DNA of 43,722 bases from Clostridia bacterium (GTDB taxonomy: Bacteria; Bacillota; Clostridia; Saccharofermentanales; Saccharofermentanaceae). This document shows positions 35,924 through 43,722 of this stretch, one piece after another. Location: the NCBI GenBank assembly GCA_024403775.1, contig JAKSRE010000023.1, positions 1 through 43,722 on the forward strand, in the 5' to 3' direction. The first letter of the stretch is position 1; the number at the start of each line of letters is the position of its first letter. Position numbers and translations under genes: made by a program. The notes below the pieces were generated by a model. It saw only the letters and a program-made list of their open reading frames with translations. It had not been told where the DNA came from and searched no databases.

Positions 35924-37564
35924 TTAACCAATCATGAACTTGAATTCCTCATTAGCAAACTTAACCTTATCACCATCATTAAGTCTTACTTCCTGATTAT
36001 TAGGAATCATAGCATCATTTACATATGTATGATTAGTAGATCCAGCATCAAGTAAAAAGTAGAAATTATCTTTCTTAAAGATAGTAGCATGACTTCTACT
36101 TACTGCACCATTAGGAATAGCATAGTCACAAGATGAAGAATCCTTACCAATCTTGAAGATATTCTTGTTAATGTATACCTTCTCATTATTAGTAACTCTG
36201 AAAAGATATGGAACACTAGGTGCTGCAAGCTCACCACTTAATACTGTTGTCTCACCATAAGTATTAGCACCACCAAGAACTGTAGTCTCACCAAAATTAC
36301 CTCCAGATACGCCTACAGAAGGTGTAGGTGCAGAAGTCATAGGAATTGGTGAAGGCATCGCTGGTGCTACTGGCGCAACAGGACTAACAGGAGACGGCTG
36401 AGGAGCCATAGGCGGGATTGCACTCATTCCAGGCATAGGATTAGACTGAATCTTGTCCTGACCAGGAACTACATAACCTACATTTACACTAGGAGCAGCT
36501 GCCTGCTTTGGAGCCTTACTCTTTTTATCTTTTTTGGATTTACCACTAGGAACTCCGCCCATACCCATCTCAAGCTCTTTAATACGCTTGTTAATTTCAG
36601 CATTCTTTTCCTTGATTTCTTTTGCACGCTTATACTTCTCATTGTTTTCAGAATTATAATGCTGCAAAAGATAAAACATTGAGATATCGTCCTCTTCAGG
36701 AATAGTCTGAAGCTGAGCCTTTAAAGCTTCAATCTCACTTGAATTAGCATTTGGTGCAGCAACCTTAGTTACCTTCTTAACAGGTTGTGGAACCACAGGG
36801 GCACTAGGTGCAACAGGAGGAACCATAGGGGCACTAGGTGCAACAGGAGCAACAGGTGCAGCAGTTGGTATTGAATTAGCCATAGGCGAATTACCAATAA
36901 CTGGTGCTGAAGATACAGTAGAAACAGGTACTGCTCCCATCTGGCTAGGCATACCACTAACAGAAGGTGCTGACATATTTCTGTTTACCTGACCAAGAGG
37001 AGAATTACCACTAAGTGATACAATCAAATCTCTAAATTCAGAAACAGAAAACAAATTAGTCGTATTGATGTAATTAATCATTCTACCAACACATTCACTA
37101 TTCTCATAACTCTCCAACTGAACTGAAAACAAAATATCTTTGAAGAATAATCCCATATTATCAGTTGGATTTACCTTAGTAAGTATTGGCAAGCAAACTA
37201 CACCAGTCTCAAAATCAGCGATATTAACATAGATATACTCTGTATCAAGAAGAATTGAATCTGATGAAATCATAAATTCGTCAAGAGACAAAAGAGTATC
37301 GCAAATTCCCTGAAATACACCAAGCAAATGAGCTCTGCTAATTGGAGCACTAAAAATCTGCTTCAAATTCATCTTAGAGGATATATTATACCTACAGATA
37401 CCCTGTCCATTAATCTGTGAGAAATCCAAATGCAATAATCCCTTGATCTCATTATTAGTCATCATACCAAGAGTCATAGTATCGAGAGATGTCATATCAT
37501 CCAAATTATAGGTTAGATAAGTTCTATCTCCCTTATTCTCACAAGTAAAATTAAACATCTGCAT
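35924..37564 (-). CDS. DUF6382-type FHA domain protein with two GETTVL motifs
   Basis: A 546-residue cytosolic protein at the end of the Tad locus. Residues 1-190 look like the DUF6382 domain found before FHA domains in Clostridia. A linker rich in P, A and V (190-420) carries a short charged coiled coil (about 280-340). The C-terminal FHA domain (450-546) keeps the phosphothreonine-binding residues: G473-K474, S489-R490-S491-H492 and N511-H512-T513. Just before it, GETTVL occurs twice (425-430 and 437-442). FHA domains bind phosphothreonine with a hydrophobic residue at +3, which both motifs supply. Start follows GGGGG. Exact role in pilus function is unknown. Confidence 0.82.
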   Translation of the reverse strand: MQMFNFTCENKGDRTYLTYNLDDMTSLDTMTLGMMTNNEIKGLLHLDFSQINGQGICRYNISSKMNLKQIFSAPISRAHLLGVFQGICDTLLSLDEFMISSDSILLDTEYIYVNIADFETGVVCLPILTKVNPTDNMGLFFKDILFSVQLESYENSECVGRMINYINTTNLFSVSEFRDLIVSLSGNSPLGQVNRNMSAPSVSGMPSQMGAVPVSTVSSAPVIGNSPMANSIPTAAPVAPVAPSAPMVPPVAPSAPVVPQPVKKVTKVAAPNANSSEIEALKAQLQTIPEEDDISMFYLLQHYNSENNEKYKRAKEIKEKNAEINKRIKELEMGMGGVPSGKSKKDKKSKAPKQAAAPSVNVGYVVPGQDKIQSNPMPGMSAIPPMAPQPSPVSPVAPVAPAMPSPIPMTSAPTPSVGVSGGNFGETTVLGGANTYGETTVLSGELAAPSVPYLFRVTNNEKVYINKNIFKIGKDSSSCDYAIPNGAVSRSHATIFKKDNFYFLLDAGSTNHTYVNDAMIPNNQEVRLNDGDKVKFANEEFKFMIG

Positions 37565-37598
37565 TAAATATATCCCCCTAGAAAAATAATCTAATTAA

Positions 37599-38222
37599 TT
37601 ATACACCATCAAGCCAAAGTCTTGAACACACAGTTTCAGTAGTCTGACGTTTGCCTAAATCTGCAATATCGAATGGGTACTCAATTGTATAGTTAATTAC
37701 AATATGAAGTTCTTCACCTTCAACATAAGATTGTGAAAAATCCAAACCATCAATACCATTATCAATGTTCAAACCTTTAAGAATCTTATTTGCTAGATTC
37801 TCATCACCACCACTCAAATAGCCAATAAATCTTTTCTTAACAACTTCACCAATACTTGTTTGAGAACCTTTCCACCACAAGTTATCAGAAAAATACTGCT
37901 GTGAATAAGAAAAACTATCGGGATGTGCAGAATCCTTACCTGTAAAAATTCTAGAAACTAAATATCCTATTGAGGACTGAATCGAACCATTTTCTGTCAA
38001 ATTACCAGATAAATGCAATTTATTAATATAGTATGTTTCGAAAGATAAACTTTGAACTGTCTTTAGGGCAGTATCCGCAACTTTACTTTGAGCCATATAC
38101 ACAACATATAAACCACACAAAAAAAGCATTACAAATAAAAACATAATAACCGTAATACAAGCCTCTAAAGTTATCAAACCTGAACAGTTCGAACCTTTAA
38201 ATAATTTATTGACTTTCTTCAT
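37599..38222 (-). CDS. TadE/TadF-like pseudopilin
   Basis: A 207-residue minor-pilin-like protein. A short basic start (KKVNKLFKG) is followed by a processing motif SG/LITLE, with the cut expected after G15 and the conserved glutamate at the fifth mature position (E20), then a hydrophobic helix to about 43. The remainder should be outside the membrane. It starts 1 nt after the TadG-like gene stops and leads into the FHA gene. The prepilin peptidase of this locus is the likely processing enzyme. Confidence 0.78.
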   Translation of the reverse strand: MKKVNKLFKGSNCSGLITLEACITVIMFLFVMLFLCGLYVVYMAQSKVADTALKTVQSLSFETYYINKLHLSGNLTENGSIQSSIGYLVSRIFTGKDSAHPDSFSYSQQYFSDNLWWKGSQTSIGEVVKKRFIGYLSGGDENLANKILKGLNIDNGIDGLDFSQSYVEGEELHIVINYTIEYPFDIADLGKRQTTETVCSRLWLDGV

Positions 38223-38223
38223 A

Positions 38224-40854
38224 TTAATAACCCCTATAAATTGCTCTATCTATTGTGAAAATCGAATAATCACTATATGTATCACTTAAAAGTGGATTTA
38301 CGCTTATATTAGCTGTAGTCTCAACAAATGTATATGCTTTATCTAGTTCAAAAGAAGCATCTTCACCATAAGCATTCTTATAGTACTGATTTTCCTCCAT
38401 CAGAACAACATTAGCAATTCTACGATATACACCCATTGGATCCGTTGCAGTCATAAGTATAAGATAAACGAATAAATAATCTCTATAATTCAAATTCAAG
38501 AAGCCATTAGCCCACTTCTCAAAACCATTCAAAGAAGGTTGCGTGACATGCGCATCCGTTATCGCTTGCCTATCCGCCTCATCCACTTCAAAGGCATCAT
38601 AAGCATCACTAATCAAACTGTTCTTCTCGGCACTAGTCAAAGAAACGCTAATAAACGCAGTAATTAATTCTGGAATTCCTGCAGGCGTAAGATAAATTGT
38701 AGTCTTAATCAAAGGAACCTTAGCAGAGTTAACCAATAATAAAGTATCAATTAAAGGCTCAACAAAGCAAATAACCAAATAAACAACCAATTCACCAACA
38801 CCAAAAGCAGCAGCAGCAGGAGCAGCCATCATAGCAACTTCTTCATCAGTACAGATTGGAATTACATCTAACAATAATCTCAAAATATATAAAGCACCAA
38901 AAGCAGAAACCTGATTACCAATTTCTGAATATGAACCAAAAAGAATATACTCAAGTTCACATCCATAGAATGAATACTCTGTTCCACCAACTAAAGAAGA
39001 TCCCAAAGAACGAATAAGGGCTGCCAAATCACTAACACCTGGTATACACGAGCCTGAGATTACGCCTGGAGTAGGCTTAGCTTTGTTATCCATCTTACCG
39101 ATTAATGGACCACCAGTTCTACATGACATATTGTATCCAGCATAACAACCCGCATTCAAAACAGAAACAGGATGATCAATTACATATGCAATTCTATCTG
39201 AAATCACTCCAGCAAATTTAAGGAGATCTGAAATTGTATCAAGAATTGCATTAATTACCTCAATCAAATCACCAAAAAAGTTTATGATAAACTTAATTGG
39301 ATGATTAGGAAGATAACTCAAATCATCTTCGAGTGCTTCACAAGTTTCAAATATGTAACTGATATCATCAAGAATTGTTTCAATAGTAACCTCTGTACTT
39401 GGATAAGTATAATTAGCCCACTTACCAGAATAGTAACTAACATCAATAGTTGCACACTGTGCCGGATCAAAAAGACCTGTACACTTTATCATTGATTTAA
39501 AGAAACCACCTATTCCTTTAAAGAAAGAAATTATAGAACTTCGCGCAATATCATTAGCCTGATTATCAAAATAATCATCAAGTTCAGTAGAAGTTAGATA
39601 TCCATCTATAGTAACGCCATGATAGGTTGAATCACTCAGACTAGAAGTTAATGTAGTAACATCTAAACTATCAACTGTTGTTTTCAAAGCTTTAAGACTA
39701 TTAATGCGAGTAGTTATCACTGCACTGTCAAGTCCGTCTCCAACTTGAGCCATTGAAGCAGCTGCAGTAATGTTAGCGTTAATATAATTAGACGCTGTTT
39801 TATATTCAGCATCTTGATCTTTTAAACGTTGTAATTCTGCTTGAAGATCAATATATTCCTGAGCATTTTCGTCAGTCATAGTTTTCAACTGTGCATTAAT
39901 CTGATCTTCTCTGGCTTTATTTGCAGTAGCAGAATAATTGGCAGCAATATCAGAAGTAAACGCACCAGCATCAGTAACAAAATCATTCTTAGCTTTTGTC
40001 AAATCTTCAATCTGCTTATTATAAGCTTCTAACTTATCAATAATACTTTGAATAGTGCTAGAATATGTACTTTTTTTAGAGTTCACAGTTGCAGCTAAAG
40101 TTGCAAGCGCCTTATCATAATCTGCCTGTTGTGTAGCAACTGCCTTCTTATCATCGTCAGAAGCACTTGCAGGAGGATCAGTAGGTCGAGGAGTTGCTGC
40201 TTTAGTTAGGTAAGCATCTACACTATTCTTAAGATTAGTATAATCAGAATTATAAGTAGGAATAAGATTAGTAATACCATCTGCTAAATCTTTCATCTCA
40301 TCAGCAGCCTCGGCCATATCAATTGCATCATTAGCAGTTTTAATGCCATTATTTAGACATTTTTCGGCCTTCTCCAAGCCAGAAATATTACTAAAACAAC
40401 TTAAAAGACTAGATAAATCAAATACTTCATTAATAAGTGTTTGTGGACCATTGAGCATCATATACTCATCAATCTGCTTTCTTAAAACATCACTGTCACC
40501 TAAAGAATAAACACCAGTAACAGAAGTTCCTTTTATTGCCTTCATTGAAAATCTCAAACCATTCAAATTTTCATCCATATAAACTTTATATAAAGAATTC
40601 AAATCTTGAGACTGAGTACAAGCATATAAACCAAAACGGTCCTGCAAATACTTATCATAATTAGCCAACAATGCCATTGTAGATACACCCATAGCCTCAT
40701 CTAATTGAGTTATAGTATTCTCATATCTACCTAACTCAAGAAGTGCGAAAGCGATTGTAACAAATGGTGTCATCAAAATTAAAAGCAATATAGTAATAGC
40801 ACCCTTTACACGTTTGTTAGTGTATGGATTTAACATATCAAAAAATTCTTTCAT
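38224..40854 (-). CDS. Large TadG-like (DUF5702-type) pilus assembly protein
   Basis: An 876-residue protein of the kind found in clostridial Tad loci. A first membrane helix (18-42) lies behind KRVKG, which resembles a pseudopilin start but lacks the glutamate at +5. The part outside has long helices and coiled-coil stretches (about 180-400) with a P, T and D rich insertion near 225, and two to three hydrophobic segments lie in the last third (about 665-740). The fold of TadG is not confirmed here; the call rests on the N-terminus, size and position. Start ATG at 40854 follows a GGAGG-type site. Confidence 0.7.
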   Translation of the reverse strand: MKEFFDMLNPYTNKRVKGAITILLLILMTPFVTIAFALLELGRYENTITQLDEAMGVSTMALLANYDKYLQDRFGLYACTQSQDLNSLYKVYMDENLNGLRFSMKAIKGTSVTGVYSLGDSDVLRKQIDEYMMLNGPQTLINEVFDLSSLLSCFSNISGLEKAEKCLNNGIKTANDAIDMAEAADEMKDLADGITNLIPTYNSDYTNLKNSVDAYLTKAATPRPTDPPASASDDDKKAVATQQADYDKALATLAATVNSKKSTYSSTIQSIIDKLEAYNKQIEDLTKAKNDFVTDAGAFTSDIAANYSATANKAREDQINAQLKTMTDENAQEYIDLQAELQRLKDQDAEYKTASNYINANITAAASMAQVGDGLDSAVITTRINSLKALKTTVDSLDVTTLTSSLSDSTYHGVTIDGYLTSTELDDYFDNQANDIARSSIISFFKGIGGFFKSMIKCTGLFDPAQCATIDVSYYSGKWANYTYPSTEVTIETILDDISYIFETCEALEDDLSYLPNHPIKFIINFFGDLIEVINAILDTISDLLKFAGVISDRIAYVIDHPVSVLNAGCYAGYNMSCRTGGPLIGKMDNKAKPTPGVISGSCIPGVSDLAALIRSLGSSLVGGTEYSFYGCELEYILFGSYSEIGNQVSAFGALYILRLLLDVIPICTDEEVAMMAAPAAAAFGVGELVVYLVICFVEPLIDTLLLVNSAKVPLIKTTIYLTPAGIPELITAFISVSLTSAEKNSLISDAYDAFEVDEADRQAITDAHVTQPSLNGFEKWANGFLNLNYRDYLFVYLILMTATDPMGVYRRIANVVLMEENQYYKNAYGEDASFELDKAYTFVETTANISVNPLLSDTYSDYSIFTIDRAIYRGY

Positions 40855-40896
40855 TCAAAAAAATCCTCCAAAAATTTAAATAAAACACTTTAAATA

Positions 40897-41529
40897 TTAG
40901 GGAACATCAATACCAAAAATACTAGTAATCAAATCTAATGCTTCAGAAATAATATCTAATTTTTTATCGTTAGTTACACGAGCCACAAAATCAACCGTAT
41001 TTAAATAATTAGTAGCATCATAACAATCAGCGTAAGTTACAACCTTACACTCGGTAAATTTTCCGATTCCTAAAAGCTCAAACATACCACCGAAAGGTAC
41101 ACTATACTTAGCTGTAAAAGTAACTTCAACATGACGTCTACCCATGGTATCCTTCACTACATTAGTTTTAACACTAATATTTTCTCCACCGAAAAGCATA
41201 TTACTTCTTCCTTTTGCAATAGTATTAGCTTTCCTTTGAGCTGCTCCTGAAAAATCATCTTGATAAAACCAATAGCGATATGGGCTCAAATTAGCAATTT
41301 CCTCTAATTGAACTGAACCTTCAAGAACATCAGCCCCAGTATACTTATACGTCTGTGCAACTCTCATAGCAATTTCTTCAGCAATAATATTATAATTCCA
41401 ATGCTGATAATAAATTGAGAAAAGAGCAATAATAAAAAATAAAATTATTACAATCGTTGGAAAAATTATCATGGCCTCCAACATAATTTCACCTCTATTA
41501 TTCTCAGTGTTTTTAACAACCATTTTCAT
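40897..41529 (-). CDS. TadE-like pseudopilin
   Basis: A 210-residue pseudopilin. The processing motif is RG/EIMLE, with G13 before the cut and E18 at the fifth mature position, followed by a hydrophobic helix (19-42). The rest should be extracellular, with predicted strands at 120-160. The ATG at 41529 has GAGG 8 nt upstream, inside the end of the WG-repeat gene. Two pseudopilins in one locus is normal for Tad systems (TadE and TadF). Confidence 0.8.
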   Translation of the reverse strand: MKMVVKNTENNRGEIMLEAMIIFPTIVIILFFIIALFSIYYQHWNYNIIAEEIAMRVAQTYKYTGADVLEGSVQLEEIANLSPYRYWFYQDDFSGAAQRKANTIAKGRSNMLFGGENISVKTNVVKDTMGRRHVEVTFTAKYSVPFGGMFELLGIGKFTECKVVTYADCYDATNYLNTVDFVARVTNDKKLDIISEALDLITSIFGIDVP

Positions 41530-41532
41530 TTA

Positions 41533-42906
41533 CTATTCCTCACTAAACAAGAATCCCAAAAAACTATAATATAGAGAATCAGGTTCTAATACCAAAGATA
41601 CTTTTTCTGAATTAAAGTATCCTACTTCAACAAACTGATAATCAATAGCAAGTTCATTATCAACATCAATATAGCCCCATAAGCCCTCTTCATTACAAAC
41701 AGCAGCAAAACCATTTGAGAAGCTCTTAGCACATGAGTATTGTGGCTCGATAACTACTTCACCATTAACATCAACAAATCCCCAAAGACCGTCAGCCTCA
41801 TAAGCAATATAAGAATCAGCTGATAAACATAAATCAATATCGTCAGCTTCAAACTTACTAACAGGATCAAAATCAGTATCACAAACTTTATACTTACCAT
41901 CGACTTTAGCAAGAATAACGCCATTTTGGATGTAAGACAAATCTAAGTCCAATTTAACATCTTCAACATTCTTAAGAGGTGTCAAATCACCAGATGTATC
42001 GATTGTATACCAAATATCATCCTGAGCAACAACTGCCTGATTATCAACAAAAATACTAGCTGAATCAAATTCGCCATCTAATTGTTCTTTATCAGAATTA
42101 ATGTAAAACCATTTATCACCAACTTTAACATTAATATACTTAGCATTAGAATCATAAACTCCAGAATCAGAAATAATAAAATCATATCTGAGTCTAGAAA
42201 TAAAATTAGTTTCTGTTAATTCCAACAGTTCAGTATCAATGCTTTCTGGATTAATAGTTTTAACATATAGGCCCAGACCATCTTCGTTGATTCTGGATAT
42301 ATATGTAAATGATGATTCTTCAGCACCCTCAGCTACTTCTCCTGTACTATCGAGAAGTATCCATTCGCCCTGAGAATCACAAGCAATAATATACGAGTTT
42401 AAACTCGTATGATAATCAGAATAAGAACTCAAGTTTATCGTAGTTTTATAATTTAAAGTCTTATATAAAGCTTCTATATCGTCATTAATCACATTACTAT
42501 TTACGCAGAAACGAACTATGTCATATGCATCATAAAATTTATCGTATTCCATATAAATCATAGCTTGTTTATATCTTAAGTCCGGATTGTTCGGACAAAG
42601 TGTAATTAAATTATCTAATTCAGTAAGATATAACTCAGCAACAGCTTCTGTAGGTTCTTCTTCATAGTATGCATCATATGCATCACAAATCAGTGGACAA
42701 ATGGATTCATCATCACCATACTTCATTGCATCATAATAATTTTCAACTGCCTGCAAATACAACCCATCGTCAATACTTTTTTCTGCTAAGCTAATATACT
42801 CTTTATATTTTGCGTAAAGTTTTTTCTTTTGATTGAAATAACCGTACCAAGAAAAAGACAATAAAACAAAAGTAAATACAACTATAAAAATACAAGACTT
42901 CTTCAT
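41533..42906 (-). CDS. WG-repeat protein with TPR-like helices, Tad locus
   Basis: A 457-residue protein held by an N-terminal membrane helix (about 5-23). Residues 35-165 are helical and TPR-like (LQAVENYYDAMKYG, AELYLTELDNLI). The second half carries repeats of the WG type: clear copies are GLWGFVDVNGEVVIEPQYS and GLWGYIDVDNELAIDYQF near 370-435, with weaker copies before them. WG repeats form beta-propeller-like or barrel units in surface and scaffold proteins. Its role in the pilus is unknown. It starts 1 nt after the peptidase gene stops. Confidence 0.78.
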   Translation of the reverse strand: MKKSCIFIVVFTFVLLSFSWYGYFNQKKKLYAKYKEYISLAEKSIDDGLYLQAVENYYDAMKYGDDESICPLICDAYDAYYEEEPTEAVAELYLTELDNLITLCPNNPDLRYKQAMIYMEYDKFYDAYDIVRFCVNSNVINDDIEALYKTLNYKTTINLSSYSDYHTSLNSYIIACDSQGEWILLDSTGEVAEGAEESSFTYISRINEDGLGLYVKTINPESIDTELLELTETNFISRLRYDFIISDSGVYDSNAKYINVKVGDKWFYINSDKEQLDGEFDSASIFVDNQAVVAQDDIWYTIDTSGDLTPLKNVEDVKLDLDLSYIQNGVILAKVDGKYKVCDTDFDPVSKFEADDIDLCLSADSYIAYEADGLWGFVDVNGEVVIEPQYSCAKSFSNGFAAVCNEEGLWGYIDVDNELAIDYQFVEVGYFNSEKVSLVLEPDSLYYSFLGFLFSEE

Positions 42907-42907
42907 A

Positions 42908-43603
42908 TTAAATCCAAGACAAACAAGAGATAATTAAAAAACCAATTAAGATAAATGGAGCAAAAGGCAAACTGTCCTTCATTGTTAACTTCTTCATACC
43001 AATCAAAGCAATAGATATAATAGAGCAAGCTAATAATGAAAAAACAGAAAGAGTAACTACAAAAGAGAATCCAGCAAAGAATCCCAAAGCAGACAATAAC
43101 TTAATATCACCAGCCCCAATTCCATCATGTGACAATTTATTAGCAATAGTTAATACTATAAAAGTAGCTGCTAAGCCAACTATTGAACTTAGTGCATTTA
43201 CCAAGAAATCATCAAATACAAAGAACTCAGCAATAAAGAAAACGAGTTTTGCAACAATCAAAGAAAAAGGTAAATAATTTGGAATTATTCTTAATTTACC
43301 GTCATAAATAGCAGCTGCAACAATGACGAGTAAACAAATCAATAATCTAATAGTTGATAAAATCAAAACTGAAACTGAATTGTCAACGTTACTACTATAC
43401 TGGACAAAAGAAATATAACCTGATACCAACACTAAACCAATTAACATAATGATATTAGTTGAATTCAAATCATATTTCTTAATTGAAAGCTCCTCATTTT
43501 TACTTTTCCTAAACTCAATCAAAGAATTGGTGTGTTTAGCAGAAAAGAAAGCACAAAGAGCAGATAATATACAAAAAATTAAAATTGATAAAATCCTACC
43601 CAT
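42908..43603 (-). CDS. A24-type prepilin peptidase
   Basis: Membrane aspartyl protease that trims pilin and pseudopilin leaders. The catalytic aspartates are D101 (AAIYDGKLRIIPN) and D166 (GAGDIKL, the GxGD motif). There are about seven membrane segments in 231 residues, and no N-terminal methylase domain, as in the TadV/CpaA branch. The likely substrates are encoded just downstream (G15 and G13 sites) and just upstream (pilin). The start codon lies against the upstream terminator, whose stem holds the only candidate ribosome-binding site (GGAG, 13 nt from ATG). Confidence 0.9.
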   Translation of the reverse strand: MGRILSILIFCILSALCAFFSAKHTNSLIEFRKSKNEELSIKKYDLNSTNIIMLIGLVLVSGYISFVQYSSNVDNSVSVLILSTIRLLICLLVIVAAAIYDGKLRIIPNYLPFSLIVAKLVFFIAEFFVFDDFLVNALSSIVGLAATFIVLTIANKLSHDGIGAGDIKLLSALGFFAGFSFVVTLSVFSLLACSIISIALIGMKKLTMKDSLPFAPFILIGFLIISCLSWI

Positions 43604-43641
43604 AAAATAAAAGGAACTCCATATATGGAATATGGAGTTCC
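43604..43641 (-). terminator. Terminator hairpin holding the peptidase ribosome-binding site
   Basis: On the minus strand GGAACTCCATAT and ATATGGAGTTCC form a perfect 12-pair stem (43613-43641), followed by TTTTATTTT (43604-43612) and then at once the ATG of the peptidase gene. The GGAG of the second arm is the only ribosome-binding site in reach. Confidence 0.88.
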
Positions 43642-43670
43642 AATCTCCAATATCTTAATGTATAAAAAAA

Positions 43671-43722
43671 TTAGTTGAGCTTTCCAAGCAACTTATTAAA
43701 AGCTGATGTAGCCTTACTAATG
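43671..43722 (-). CDS. C-terminal end of a probable Flp-type pilin, partial
   Basis: Only the last 17 codons are in the window, ending SAFNKLLGKLN and a TAA at 43671-43673. A helical, lysine- and leucine-containing end next to a prepilin peptidase and under a strong terminator fits a small Flp pilin. The identity is an inference from position; the rest of the gene lies beyond the right edge. Confidence 0.45.
   Translation of the reverse strand, partial: ISKATSAFNKLLGKLN

Overview
This is an AT-rich window from a Gram-positive, low-GC anaerobe. The gene content points to Clostridia and most likely to Lachnospiraceae: a PyrR-attenuated pyr operon with PyrK/PyrD type 1B and type-2 PyrF, an rnc-smc-ftsY block, MurJ and FtsK/SpoIIIE-type genes, and a Tad/Flp locus carrying an FHA protein and a WG-repeat protein. 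This placement is an inference from content and family resemblance; nothing in the window names a species. Almost all genes lie on the minus strand. The exceptions are a GNAT-argH pair, one tRNA and one small membrane protein.

Region by region, read right to left for the minus-strand genes. (1) 43722-35924 is the downstream half of a Tad/Flp pilus locus: the end of a probable Flp pilin, an A24 prepilin peptidase, a WG-repeat protein, a TadE-like pseudopilin, a large TadG-like protein, a second pseudopilin and a DUF6382-type FHA protein with two GETTVL motifs. (2) 35823-34199 holds a membrane-anchored protein of unknown function (plus strand) divergent from an SDR reductase. (3) 34166-33996 holds tRNA-Trp, whose promoter overlaps the divergent proC promoter. 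(4) 33966-26888 is a housekeeping run: proC, rnhA, Nudix hydrolase, ftsK, cinA-type amidase, murJ. (5) 26728-22722 holds recA with a LexA box, then recX, rimO, pgsA and acpP. (6) 22630-15490 holds rnc, smc, ftsY, rpsO with its own promoter and leader, and a MATE exporter. (7) 15252-12682 holds an orphan P-loop NTPase convergent with a GNAT-argH operon. (8) 12550-1384 is a long operon: a PyrR-responsive attenuator, then pyrR-pyrB-pyrC-pyrF-pyrK-pyrD, an atypical pyrE-like gene, an amidohydrolase and a heterodimeric ABC exporter. (9) 1234-1 is the start of a secreted choice-of-anchor A surface protein, cut by the window edge inside an 11-residue tandem repeat.

The pyr operon encodes most of de novo UMP synthesis (carbamoyl phosphate synthetase is not in the window). 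Its attenuator can be read directly: a PyrR-binding hairpin, an intrinsic terminator, and an 8-nt complementarity between them that forms the antiterminator. Another theme is terminators placed within about 25 nt of the next start codon (pilin to peptidase, acpP to rnc, rpsO to MATE), which suggests that readthrough sets gene dosage at those junctions. The least ordinary material is the pyrE-like gene with a degenerate PRPP loop, the deaminase and exporter tail of the pyr operon, the FHA protein with a possible phospho-switch, and the ribosome-binding site buried in the pilin terminator.
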